Shown here one piece after another: positions 10,101-16,660 of a stretch of 34,753 nucleotides of DNA; position 1 is the stretch's first letter, and every line of letters begins with the position of its first letter. Origin of the DNA: a bacterium. GTDB lineage: Bacteria > Bacillota > Clostridia > Lachnospirales > Lachnospiraceae. The stretch is from positions 1 to 34,753 of the forward strand of contig JAMPCE010000022.1 of assembly GCA_023666335.1 (NCBI GenBank), written 5' to 3'. A program made the translations under genes and the position numbers. Below the pieces are notes generated by a model. That model was not told the origin of the DNA. It saw only the letters and a program-made list of their open reading frames with translations, and did not search any database.

Positions 10101-12146
10101 GTACTCCTCCGCCGCATTTGTATCTGCAATATCACAGGAAAGAACGGGCGGCGTTTGCAGGATATCGCCAGCGAACAGACTGTCCATATCGTATGTATAG
10201 TCGCTGTCCTCCGGAACCGGATCGCCCACCAGAATGAGCTTATCCTCCGCCCAGACATCGATCGGCTTGGGCTTGATCGTAAAGTTTCTGCTGACCGTAC
10301 CGCTGTAATCGCCCATGCCGGTCACTGTCACTGTCGCTGCATCTGTTCCGGCATTGACATTATTTTCGTAAGACAGTTCGTAGTCATTTCCCTCCGTAAG
10401 CGTCTTCCCGTCAACCGTCACCGTGACTGTCGGTTCCTGCGCTTTTTTATTATAAGTGAAATCACTTGTGGAGAGCTTGACATGCTCATCTTGCAGAGTG
10501 ACGGTTTCCTTGGTCCATTTGGCATAAAGTGTTATATCCCCTGTGGAATCTTTATCAATCTCAGTAATCGGTCCTGTCAAAAAGAAAGAATCTTCGTACC
10601 AACCGTCAAAAATATACCCATCTTTCGTCGGATCTTTCAGTATGATATCACCATCTGATTCTTGATAATCATCTGGATTGTCCGGATGATTCGTGCCCCC
10701 ATTTAAAACATAAGAAATATCCCATTCATTTTTCTTATGCAGGGTAATGCTTACATCTGTATTTTTCGGAAATACGATGTACCTTGTTCCTTCGTCATCA
10801 TACCATTTGCCACCATTCCAAAGTAGATCAATGTCCTGCCCACAGTTTTTTGGCGTCTGTATGGTGGTAAGCCGATAGCTGCGAACTATCATGTCGATTG
10901 AATCTTCTTTCAGACTACTCATATCGAAACTGCTGAGATCCAGCTCTTCTAATCCCCGACAATCCATGAACATACCACGCATATCCTTAACTTTGCCCGT
11001 ATCAAATTTACTGAGATCCAGCTTGCTTAAAACACTACACTCTTCAAACATACTGCACATATCCGTAACGTTTTTCGTGTCAAAACTGCTAAGATTGATA
11101 CTGCTCAGGCTGCCACACTTCCAAAACATCCCGTTCATATCTGTAACTTGACTTGTATCAAACTTACCGAGATCCAGCGTGCTTAAACTCTTACAATTAT
11201 AAAACATACCATCCATATCCGTAACGCTACTCGTGTTAAAACTATGGATATCCAACTTTTCTAATCCCCTGCACTCCCAGAACATACCGTTCATATCTGT
11301 AACTCGGCTTGTATCAAACTTACTGAGATCCAATTCCGTCAGTTCATAGCATGTATCAAACATTTTGGACATATCTGTCACTTTACTTGTGTCAAAATTA
11401 CCAAAATCAAGGTCGACCAGCGTATAACAGCAGCTGAACATTCCTTTCATATTCGTAATTTCACTTGTATCAAAATCCGTAAAATCAACAGACTTTAATC
11501 GCCCGAACCCCCGAAACATCTTTTCCGCTACGGTTGTATGTTTCAAATCTACCACCGCCGAAGTCACTACTCCTACCGCACTCCCCCATGGCTGTGACAC
11601 CGCCTTCTCTGTCTGCCAATCTCCCTCTCCCCTGATTGTCAGTCTGGTTTCATTCTCATCAATAGTTTCCGTATACCATACGATCTTTCCGTCATTTGCG
11701 GTGCCGCTCATTCCCGCATCATCCGGAATGACCGGAAGCTCTGTCTCCTCCTTTATCAAAGTCTGCGCAGCATAAACAGACGCCTCCTCCGTCTGTTCTC
11801 CCTCTTCTGGAGTCTGTCTGTCCGCACTACTTTCTTCATCGCCAGACTGCTTCTGATCAACATCGCCGTTTCCGTTGCCTGACTGATCACCGCTCGCAAC
11901 GTTCCCGACAGCACCCGAGTTTTCCCCGTTATCACCAGACGTACCGTTCTCCGTCCTACCTTGATTTTCCGGACTGTCTGCATCGGGATTTTTCGTATCG
12001 GTCGTTTCCTCCTCAGACAACGTCTGCCCTGCCGCCTTGTCCGCCGCCTCCGCAGCAGAAATCGGCATACCTGTCAGCAAAAACCCCGCTGCCAGAAGTC
12101 CCGCCAGCGTCCGATTGATTGTTCCTCTCATTTTTCTGTTGATCAT
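7134..12146 (-). CDS. BspA-like / InlB-repeat giant surface protein
   Basis: About 1670 residues. The start at 12146 has GGAGG 7 bases upstream; the frame extends 10 codons further to a GTG, but that would abut the -10 box and lie upstream of the expected transcript. A signal peptide is followed by a Ser/Glu/Asn/Gly-rich low-complexity linker (to about residue 125). Residues about 210-417 are eight copies of a 26-residue DUF285/BspA-type repeat with pattern MF..C..L..LDLS.FDTS.VTDM. Three Listeria-Bacteroides (Flg_new, InlB B-type) repeats with GY.F.GWY and LYA.W follow, alternating with MBG-like modules. The C-terminal third carries the same GKGNY/NN.N.G modules as the neighbouring Big2 protein. 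No sorting signal or membrane tail is seen (ends RKAISY). Such proteins are typically adhesins; the function here is inferred. Confidence 0.87.
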   Translation of the reverse strand: MINRKMRGTINRTLAGLLAAGFLLTGMPISAAEAADKAAGQTLSEEETTDTKNPDADSPENQGRTENGTSGDNGENSGAVGNVASGDQSGNGNGDVDQKQSGDEESSADRQTPEEGEQTEEASVYAAQTLIKEETELPVIPDDAGMSGTANDGKIVWYTETIDENETRLTIRGEGDWQTEKAVSQPWGSAVGVVTSAVVDLKHTTVAEKMFRGFGRLKSVDFTDFDTSEITNMKGMFSCCYTLVDLDFGNFDTSKVTDMSKMFDTCYELTELDLSKFDTSRVTDMNGMFWECRGLEKLDIHSFNTSSVTDMDGMFYNCKSLSTLDLGKFDTSQVTDMNGMFWKCGSLSSINLSSFDTKNVTDMCSMFEECSVLSKLDLSKFDTGKVKDMRGMFMDCRGLEELDLSSFDMSSLKEDSIDMIVRSYRLTTIQTPKNCGQDIDLLWNGGKWYDDEGTRYIVFPKNTDVSITLHKKNEWDISYVLNGGTNHPDNPDDYQESDGDIILKDPTKDGYIFDGWYEDSFFLTGPITEIDKDSTGDITLYAKWTKETVTLQDEHVKLSTSDFTYNKKAQEPTVTVTVDGKTLTEGNDYELSYENNVNAGTDAATVTVTGMGDYSGTVSRNFTIKPKPIDVWAEDKLILVGDPVPEDSDYTYDMDSLFAGDILQTPPVLSCDIADTNAAEEYEIRISGADAGNNYKITHRNGKLRVVENLTHYTVTFDVQGHGTAPAALADVQEGTTIVRPAEDPVEEGYRFTGWYRDAACATRWDFEKDVVEADLTLYAGWEEEQAASTGKEIREEDVALDVEEFVYDGTEHRPNVVVTVDGVTLVEGKDYTVSYRDHINVGYGVVHIFGINDYVGSKVTKYFRISGLSLVVRAKNKVILIGDPIPAQGDYEYEVSGLAEGDTLRKEPSFICRIESSAAAGQYEIVPYGAAADNYSITYETGILTVSDEYVACTVTFDMQGHGQAVNYIGIKAGSTVGEPTRPEAAGYRFDGWYRDKACTKAWDFEKDIVQADLVLYAKWLRLASAEAADGFAIQEIGDLYYTGKPQKPAVSVYDGETLLKAGRDYQIKYYNHTNANKDDVRRKGSGTGTDFDPELPYVEIIGKGNYTETVRVNYNILRASIGDGGIDPAAGVTLKMKDQLVTSAKKSQNPFTSIKYVQAMRQNTDYTLSLKAVNAKDASGTGVTGEMIGVMVPAGYSGEFLLTVTGQGNYTGSICKTVQVADKAHLMKNMTVTLGRNQKNVTFTGQAIELTASETASADAFTVKYGELVLRPERDYTVSYQDNTKVGKAKMTVTGTGMYAGSQTVTFRIKGMAFSAGTVNVGGIENKAYTCGAWTQNQVVLTYIASGKRLVYGKDYTISYDKNVNKGTASMTFKGMETAGYSGSFKKTFKIAAADISRVSWAEGMDQLVFAYRKAGVKPTEEIVLTDQDGYRLKNGRDYTLRYVNNKAVADKNSLKPPMVIVKGKGNYTGEFSVPFRIVKADLREAVVRTTPVAYKPGKAADYVYKPTVKLLDGGSALRAGKDYDIVYQNNTQADYDAYMKSVSSAGVSAAGSAAPMAVITARADASYALSAGEVLTVPLPIYQTKLNKAEFWVETEQALYTGSQVKPAVKVRYGSRLLTEGSDYTVSYGKNVKSGKNQGSVTISGIAPEFGGSMTVKFDIVRKAISY
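10895..11521 (-). repeat. 78-bp coding tandem repeats (DUF285/BspA-type)
   Basis: Eight diverged tandem units of 78 bases (26 codons) inside the surface-protein gene. Each encodes MF, a Cys, LDLS-like residues, FDTS and VTDM. The period is visible from the regular spacing of the MF codons. Repeat-number variation between strains would be expected at such a locus. Confidence 0.8.
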
Positions 12147-12176
12147 TCTGTTTCCTCCAACTTTCACCTGCAACAC

Positions 12177-12182
12177 ATTATA
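12177..12182 (-). promoter_or_regulatory. Candidate -10 box of the BspA-like gene
   Basis: TATAAT on the minus strand, 31 bases upstream of the chosen start. No convincing -35 box is seen at the right distance (the place is A-rich), so activity may rely on other features. Confidence 0.4.
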
Positions 12183-12249
12183 CTGTATTTATCGGCATAT
12201 TTTTTATATTGTTGATAAAAGTGCAATATACATAGCCTGAAATATAAAA

Positions 12250-12522
12250 TCAAAACAAATCACTATGCGCTCCTGTCCTTGTCAAATATAAAATCAGTTC
12301 TCCGTTATCAATTTCATATATCAACAGCCAATCCGGCGTGATATGGCATTCCCGACAGCCCTCATATTCGCCTTTCAAATGATGGTCGCGGTTCTTTTCC
12401 GGTAGTTGTTCTCCATTTGCCAGTTTCTGAATAATATCTTCTAACAGTTTAATGTCATATCCCCTTTTTACAATTTTTTTATAGTCTTTCTTAAAAAGAG
12501 TATGGTATCTAATCTTCAGCAT
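12250..12522 (-). CDS. yafQ: YafQ-family toxin (type II toxin-antitoxin)
   Basis: A 90-residue RelE-superfamily mRNA endoribonuclease of the YafQ type, which cleaves mRNA on the ribosome. The residues known to matter in E. coli YafQ have clear counterparts: His47 in DHHLKG, His60 in CRECHITPDW, Asp64 and Trp65, His86 in RTGAHSDLF, and the C-terminal Phe90. Length is typical. The first 14 bases overlap the end of the antitoxin gene upstream, the usual arrangement for translational coupling. It appears intact. Identification is by motif match; activity is inferred. Confidence 0.9.
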   Translation of the reverse strand: MLKIRYHTLFKKDYKKIVKRGYDIKLLEDIIQKLANGEQLPEKNRDHHLKGEYEGCRECHITPDWLLIYEIDNGELILYLTRTGAHSDLF

Positions 12523-12781
12523 TTAATTCCTCCATCATCTCCTCTACAGAAGAAAATGCACGGCTTAAATTCCTCCCATATCTTACATCCTCAATAGCCT
12601 TGATGGTTTCTGCATTAGGAATATCCATAGAAACAGAAAACGGTATCCTTTGCTCCCTGACCGCCTGTTTTGCAGATATCGTAAAAAATGTAGTCATATC
12701 CATGCCCAAGTTAGACACAAGTTCCTGTAATTGCGCTTTCAACTCCTCATCCATTCTCATCGTTATATTCGTTGTTGCCAT
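12509..12781 (-). CDS. dinJ: RelB/DinJ-family antitoxin
   Basis: 90 residues, with an N-terminal ribbon-helix-helix-like segment (ITMRMDEELKAQLQELVSNLGMD, then TTFFTISAKQAV) characteristic of DinJ/RelB antitoxins, which bind their own operator as dimers. The C-terminal half (IKAIEDVRYGRNLSRAF, then an acidic helix) is the expected toxin-binding part. An AGGAGGAGAG ribosome-binding site precedes the start. It overlaps the YafQ toxin gene by 14 bases and has a near-consensus promoter just upstream. Probably autoregulated together with the toxin. Confidence 0.9.
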   Translation of the reverse strand: MATTNITMRMDEELKAQLQELVSNLGMDMTTFFTISAKQAVREQRIPFSVSMDIPNAETIKAIEDVRYGRNLSRAFSSVEEMMEELNAED

Positions 12782-12803
12782 AAACTCTCTCCTCCTTTAC
12801 TCC

Positions 12804-12832
12804 ATTATATTGTCCCAGAGCCAATTCGTCAA
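12804..12832 (-). promoter_or_regulatory. Promoter of the dinJ-yafQ operon
   Basis: On the minus strand: TTGACG at 12827-12832, a 17-base spacer and TATAAT at 12804-12809, 22 bases upstream of the antitoxin start. A 10-base palindrome, GTATATATAC (12839-12848), sits just upstream of the -35 box and could be part of an operator, though AT-rich palindromes arise easily. Confidence 0.75.
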
Positions 12833-12855
12833 TACAATGTATATATACTGCACAT

Positions 12856-13737
12856 TTAGTTTTTCAACACTTCCTCTACATGACTCTGCAAAAAATTATC
12901 CTCCCCTGCGGAAAGTCCCATCTCCCGCAAAATCTGCGCCAGCACATTGCAGACCGCCTCGATGATGAGCACGCGGTCAGACTCCTCTTGCGTCCGATAG
13001 AGGAGAACCAGCATATCCCCGATCTCCGCGCCCACGGAGAGTTCTTGCAGACCGCGGTGCATCCACTTATAGAAAGGCGCATAGGTGCGGTTCAGCAGAT
13101 AGACCAGATGGATACTCTCCCGCACAAACTCGCTTAAGGCAAGTTCCGCCGCCACACACTCGCCACGCCGCATGGCACGGGCGTAGTTGTACTGCCCCGC
13201 CTGCGCAGCCTTTGCCAGTGCGTCCGCCAGTTTCCGCCGCCAAACGGATTCCGGATAATAGAGGAGCAGTCCCTGCCGAAAAGCCGTAAAGCGTCCGAGC
13301 CTGTCCTCAAACACGCTGCCGTTTACAGCCGCTGCCAGCGCCTCCTCCGGAATCGAAAGCCACTGTACATCTGTTTCCGGCAGGGTCTCCGTACCGAGAA
13401 TCCCGCGGTAGAAATCTTCCATACAGAGCGCACCCACGCGGCCCTTGCCCTGCGCCTCCTCCACGCGTGCGGCAAATCCCATAAATTCTTTCGGCAGCGC
13501 ATCGTATGCTGCCTGCACGGCTTTACCGCAGCGCGCATAGACCTCCCGCGGCAGCCAGATGCAAAAAGAGGACCCGTAATCGTGGTCCCTCGAAATCTCA
13601 TCATCATATCCCATGCACTCGGAGCCGTATCCGACCAGTCCCGCCGCGGTTTGGTCTGCGATGTCGGGAAACTGTTCGTCAATCATTGCTCTGCCGTATG
13701 TTTCATAATAGTTTTGTGACAGTTCCAGTCCTTTCAT
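12856..13737 (-). CDS. DUF4037 protein (nucleotidyltransferase-like)
   Basis: About 293 residues from the chosen Met, which has GGAG about 5 bases upstream; the open frame extends 15 codons further without a good site. Near the N-terminus it has a GYGSECMGYDDEISRDHDYG segment, which resembles the Gly-Ser plus Asp-rich metal-binding centre of nucleotidyltransferase-fold proteins and is characteristic of DUF4037. The rest is predicted to be mainly helical. Substrate and role are unknown. From memory, DUF4037 genes often sit near TPR-protein genes; here a TPR gene lies about 700 bases upstream, separated by the PIN toxin-antitoxin cassette. Composition differs from the AT-rich toxin-antitoxin genes on either side. 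Confidence 0.7.
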   Translation of the reverse strand: MKGLELSQNYYETYGRAMIDEQFPDIADQTAAGLVGYGSECMGYDDEISRDHDYGSSFCIWLPREVYARCGKAVQAAYDALPKEFMGFAARVEEAQGKGRVGALCMEDFYRGILGTETLPETDVQWLSIPEEALAAAVNGSVFEDRLGRFTAFRQGLLLYYPESVWRRKLADALAKAAQAGQYNYARAMRRGECVAAELALSEFVRESIHLVYLLNRTYAPFYKWMHRGLQELSVGAEIGDMLVLLYRTQEESDRVLIIEAVCNVLAQILREMGLSAGEDNFLQSHVEEVLKN

Positions 13738-13788
13738 ATCGTCTCCACCATAACATGATACACCCAGCCGCAACCATAGCACCGTTCT

Positions 13789-14134
13789 CTACCTTTGCTT
13801 CAAATACTCCAGCATCATTGCAGGCGAAAAAATTAACGGGTAATCCATTTCCGCCTCTAAAAAATCTTTATCGCCCGTTAATATAACATCAATGCGATAA
13901 TAGATAGCATCGCTCAATACCGGAACATCCTTTTCATCACGCAATTTTCCCAATATTTCTTTTTTCTGCCTTTTCAGGCCATTTTTCTGTTAATTTTTCC
14001 TTAAATTCCCGATCAATATAATCCGAGACATACAACTCGTGCTCTGAATCCAAAAGCATAGTGAGAAGCTGCCCGGCTTGACCTCCAAATACAAAAGCAG
14101 ATATCAGGACATTCGTGTCCATCATAATCCTCAT
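13789..14134 (-). pseudogene. Frameshifted PIN-domain toxin (COG1569-like)
   Basis: The first 65 codons encode a PIN-domain start (MRIMMDTNVLISAFVFGG, with the first catalytic Asp) and then end at a premature TGA (13937). One frame over, the sequence continues without a stop to 13789 and encodes a recognisable PIN C-terminus (VPVLSDAIYY, then VILTGDKDFL, ending YLKQR). Joining the halves needs one base removed near the run of six A (13960-13965 on this strand). The stretch between the conserved acidic regions also looks about 25-30 residues short for the family, so one out-of-frame internal deletion is an alternative cause. The start overlaps the antitoxin stop as ATGA. PIN toxins are RNases; this one is probably inactive. 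Confidence 0.75.
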
Positions 14135-14370
14135 AATCCCATACGTTCCCTTCTAAAGGCAGCCATATCCGCAAGCATACTTTCTTCGCTGCTCCAACCT
14201 TTATCATTTTGAAACGTATTCTGTATCTGCGCTATAATCTCTTTGCTTTCCGACGCGCGTTTCTTTTTTCTCATCTCCAATAAATATTGTAAGAAACTAA
14301 GCGCAGTCTTATAGTCTTCCTCTTCCAATTCTTCTAATAAGTGATTCACCAAAACAGCGTTCGATAGCAT
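14131..14370 (-). CDS. Putative antitoxin partner of the PIN toxin
   Basis: 79 residues, with a GGAGG box close before the ATG. Two helical halves are seen: an acidic N-terminal part (LLEELEEEDYKTALSFLQYLLEMRKKK) and a C-terminal helix ending DMAAFRRERMGL, a pattern common among small antitoxins encoded before PIN toxins. No DNA-binding motif is certain. Its stop overlaps the PIN toxin start (ATGA), so the two were translationally coupled. With the toxin broken, the antitoxin may be a relic or may have lost selection. The family call rests mainly on context. Confidence 0.6.
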   Translation of the reverse strand: MLSNAVLVNHLLEELEEEDYKTALSFLQYLLEMRKKKRASESKEIIAQIQNTFQNDKGWSSEESMLADMAAFRRERMGL

Positions 14371-14412
14371 TATAGTCCTCCATTAAAAAACCAAATTTCC
14401 CTAAACATATTC

Positions 14413-14441
14413 AGCATAACATATGTGAAAAATCCATTCAA
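14413..14441 (-). promoter_or_regulatory. Candidate promoter of the PIN antitoxin-toxin pair
   Basis: On the minus strand: TTGAAT at 14436-14441, a 17-base spacer, and TATGCT at 14413-14418, 43 bases upstream of the antitoxin start. The -35 box overlaps the stop codon of the TPR gene, so the cassette seems to bring its own promoter. Confidence 0.5.
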
Positions 14442-15310
14442 GTAAAACCCCGCAGGCGTCCGATCACTTCCCGCGCTTTTTCTTCATACATCTTCTGCCG
14501 CTTTTCGTCCCCCATCGCCCCGCACACCGCCGCGCAGTTTTCGCAGAGAATGCCGTAACTCATATTTTCGCCGTAATGGCATTTCACATCCTCCAGCGCA
14601 CGCTCATAGTAGGACAGGGACTGCTCATATTCGCCGTCGCGGTAACAGGCTTCCCCCATCCCTGCCAGTGCGCCGCTGTAGTGTTCGTTGATCGCATCCG
14701 CGTCCTTCTCTTTCTCAAACAACGCGATGGCACGCGAAAGATGCTCCTTTGCTTCGTTATTCTTTGACAACTTAAAACAGAGCAGCGCAAGGTTTGTGAG
14801 GGTCGTCGCCGTCTGCGCCTCTCCCCCCGCCTGCTTTTCGATGACGGCCAGCGCTTTCTCTGCACACGCCACGGCCTCCTCGTTCTCGTCCAGCTTTTCC
14901 AGCAGAATGCTCATATTGTTGTAAAGTCCTGCCCACCTGTAATCGTCAGGTTTCAGAACTCTCTCGTCGATCTGCGCCGCCTGTCTGTAGAGCCGCAGAG
15001 CCTGCGCATATTCGCCGCCCGCGCTGTAGGCAGTGGCTGCATTGATGAGAGTCGTCGCAAAATGTTCCGTGTCTTCCAGTTTTAATTCTTCCATCAAAAG
15101 GAGCACGTCTTCCGCCGCTGCATAGGACTTTTCAAAAGCGGAGACGCTGCGGTAAAACCCGATCATCTCATTGGCGATCGAGATGTACGCCGCATAGTCC
15201 TCCTCTTCTTTCGCCTGCGCAAGCGATGCCGTCAGGTAAGCGTCCACCCCCGCCGTGTCATTCTTTTCAAAATAGGAATCCAATTCCGCAAAAAATGTGT
15301 CAATGTTCAT
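14438..15310 (-). CDS. Tetratricopeptide-repeat (TPR) protein
   Basis: 290 residues, all helical TPR-type repeats of about 40 residues, visible at about 100-135 (GEYAQALRLYRQAAQID), 140-175 (ENEEAVACAEKALAVIE), 180-215 (NEAKEHLSRAIALFE) and 225-260 (GEYEQSLSYYERALED). No signal peptide or membrane segment, so probably a cytoplasmic protein-protein scaffold. A GAGGGAG site precedes the ATG. It starts 15 bases after the SecB-like gene and may be cotranscribed with the toxin-antitoxin-chaperone unit, although it may originally have paired with the DUF4037 gene further along. Specific partner unknown. Confidence 0.85.
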   Translation of the reverse strand: MNIDTFFAELDSYFEKNDTAGVDAYLTASLAQAKEEEDYAAYISIANEMIGFYRSVSAFEKSYAAAEDVLLLMEELKLEDTEHFATTLINAATAYSAGGEYAQALRLYRQAAQIDERVLKPDDYRWAGLYNNMSILLEKLDENEEAVACAEKALAVIEKQAGGEAQTATTLTNLALLCFKLSKNNEAKEHLSRAIALFEKEKDADAINEHYSGALAGMGEACYRDGEYEQSLSYYERALEDVKCHYGENMSYGILCENCAAVCGAMGDEKRQKMYEEKAREVIGRLRGFT

Positions 15311-15325
15311 TTTCGCGCCGCTCCC

Positions 15326-15784
15326 TCAAGTATCTGCTGTTTTGCATTGTTCTTTTTCTTTCATTTTTACCAGCTCGTAAACATTTATCATCGGAAAATG
15401 AATCGGATTGACAAATCCGGAAAGTGCCGTTGACGCAGTAACATAAGCTCTGCTTAATTGTATCAGTGTACTGAGACCGTTTACTTTGAGCATATTTAAG
15501 AAACGTTCTCGGTCAATTTTGTCACAATCTCCCTCAAAGACTCCCATCATATCCAACTCAAGTCGAAACAATTCTTCGCCCAAGTCCGTTCTGCCTTCCA
15601 TGTGAATCAGCAAGTGCAATTCCGATCGCATCACTTCACTTGCTTCAAATACGTCAGACGTTTTGTAGTCTACAACGAAAGCAACCTTTCTCCTTTCATA
15701 TTCTTCCGCTGTTTCGCTTTGTCTAAACTCAAACGAGACCACTCGGTTTTTTTTCATCTGAAAAGGAGAAATCATATTACTCAT
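15326..15784 (-). CDS. SecB-like chaperone of a toxin-antitoxin-chaperone unit
   Basis: 152 residues that resemble the SecB fold: a central LGEELFRLELDMMGVFE segment (about 68-84), matching the LGEE...GIF strand region of SecB, followed by a helix (LIQLSRAYVTASTALSGF, about 108-124) and the FPMINVYELV segment (130-139), which corresponds to the Pro/Asn-Phe region near the SecB C-terminus. SecB keeps clients unfolded; in TAC systems a dedicated SecB-like protein protects the antitoxin from degradation. Gram-positive bacteria generally lack housekeeping SecB, and this gene overlaps the antitoxin stop (ATGA at 15781-15784), so a TAC role is the best reading. Sequence similarity is distant; a structure prediction would settle it. 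Confidence 0.72.
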   Translation of the reverse strand: MSNMISPFQMKKNRVVSFEFRQSETAEEYERRKVAFVVDYKTSDVFEASEVMRSELHLLIHMEGRTDLGEELFRLELDMMGVFEGDCDKIDRERFLNMLKVNGLSTLIQLSRAYVTASTALSGFVNPIHFPMINVYELVKMKEKEQCKTADT

Positions 15785-16149
15785 GATGCAAATCCCATCC
15801 TATCAATATATTCTTCGTTTACAACCGAATCTGTCTGCTCATAACGATATTCATTTTCTCTTGCATGATCTTCAAACTGTACGCTGAATTTCCATGACAA
15901 TTTTTGTGCAATTTCAAACAACATTTTTATCGTGGGATTATAGTCTCCGCTTTCCAATTTGGAAACCATTGCCTGCGTCATTTGCAGCTTTTCAGCCAAT
16001 TCTTTTTGAGACAAACCGTTTTTCGCCCGATAATTGATAAATTCGCAGGCGATATCAACCAACAAATCTCCCACTTCCATTTCCCGCTTTGATTCACTGC
16101 TTTCTTCTCCAAAAAAAGTATATGCATCCACCAATAATTCTTGTTTCAT
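15781..16149 (-). CDS. higA: HigA-like helix-turn-helix antitoxin (TAC type)
   Basis: 122 residues. Residues about 33-85 form an XRE-type helix-turn-helix (NGLSQKELAEKLQMTQAMVSKLESG, then NPTIKMLFEIAQKL). A C-terminal tail of about 30 residues (EDHARENEYRYEQ to MGFAS), with several aromatic residues, follows; in known TAC systems such an extension is the chaperone-addiction (ChAD) sequence that makes the antitoxin depend on its SecB-like partner. An AAGGAGG site lies 5 bases before the ATG. It sits 12 bases after the toxin gene and overlaps the SecB-like gene by 4 bases. It probably represses the operon through the palindrome at 16600-16611. Confidence 0.82.
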   Translation of the reverse strand: MKQELLVDAYTFFGEESSESKREMEVGDLLVDIACEFINYRAKNGLSQKELAEKLQMTQAMVSKLESGDYNPTIKMLFEIAQKLSWKFSVQFEDHARENEYRYEQTDSVVNEEYIDRMGFAS

Positions 16150-16161
16150 AATAACCTCCTT

Positions 16162-16569
16162 CTATTTCATCAAGATATTTCTTCTGCTCTTTGCAACGAC
16201 AATAGCGCTCTGATAATCCTTTTTGCTCTTTTCCTGAAAACAGCAATACAATACCGCTATTTCCCTGTAATTCACTTCTTCAAAAGAAAAGAGAATCCGA
16301 ATATTTTTCTGTCCCTTTAATCGAATTGCATATAAATCTTCGGCATCACTCAACTTTTCAAATAAATTCGGCTGCAACATACAATTTTTCTTCAGATTCT
16401 CCAAAAATCTGAGACTTTTATGATATTTTAACTTAAATTCTTTGATGTAACCGCTTTTTGATATAAGTTCCGCAAGTTCCTGATTAAAAGTAGTATAAGT
16501 ATAAATATATGTTGTCTCGTATTCTTCCGGATACCAGATTTTCTGTAATTCGATCAGCTTTTTACGCAT
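16162..16569 (-). CDS. higB: HigB-like toxin (RelE superfamily, Gp49-like)
   Basis: 135 residues. The C-terminal half matches the phage-derived Gp49/HigB pattern: LSDAEDLYAIRLKGQKNIRI, a hydrophobic strand (IAVLYCCFQEKSKKDY), and a final basic helix (AIVVAKSRRNIL). HigB toxins cleave mRNA on translating ribosomes. The N-terminal 40 residues (YPEEYETTYIYTYTTFNQELAELI) are an extension relative to the shortest HigB proteins. The toxin precedes the antitoxin, the usual higBA order, and the ribosome-binding site is weak (GATGG), which would keep toxin output low. Appears intact. Confidence 0.78.
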   Translation of the reverse strand: MRKKLIELQKIWYPEEYETTYIYTYTTFNQELAELISKSGYIKEFKLKYHKSLRFLENLKKNCMLQPNLFEKLSDAEDLYAIRLKGQKNIRILFSFEEVNYREIAVLYCCFQEKSKKDYQSAIVVAKSRRNILMK

Positions 16570-16592
16570 AGTATATATCCATCTTTATCAGA

Positions 16593-16621
16593 AGTATACA
16601 ACTTATAAGTTATATTTTCAA
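16593..16621 (-). promoter_or_regulatory. TAC operon promoter with embedded operator palindrome
   Basis: On the minus strand: TTGAAA at 16616-16621, a 17-base spacer, TATACT at 16593-16598, about 24 bases before the toxin start. The spacer contains a perfect 12-base palindrome, AACTTATAAGTT (16600-16611), placed where a bound HigA-like repressor would block RNA polymerase. Confidence 0.75.
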
Positions 16622-16660
16622 CTCTTTCTTTCTATTTTTTCAATTTTCTTGGTTTTCCCT

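Noticed and set aside
10895..11521. Regular repeat that might be read as a CRISPR array
   Set aside because: The 78-base units are diverged throughout, in frame, and encode BspA-type repeats; there are no invariant repeats with unique spacers.
13955..13970. Programmed frameshift at the A run in the PIN toxin gene
   Set aside because: The run reads GAA AAA AGA in the starting frame, so the A-AAA-AAG slippery heptamer is not in the right phase, and the shift needed is +1, not -1; mutation is more likely.
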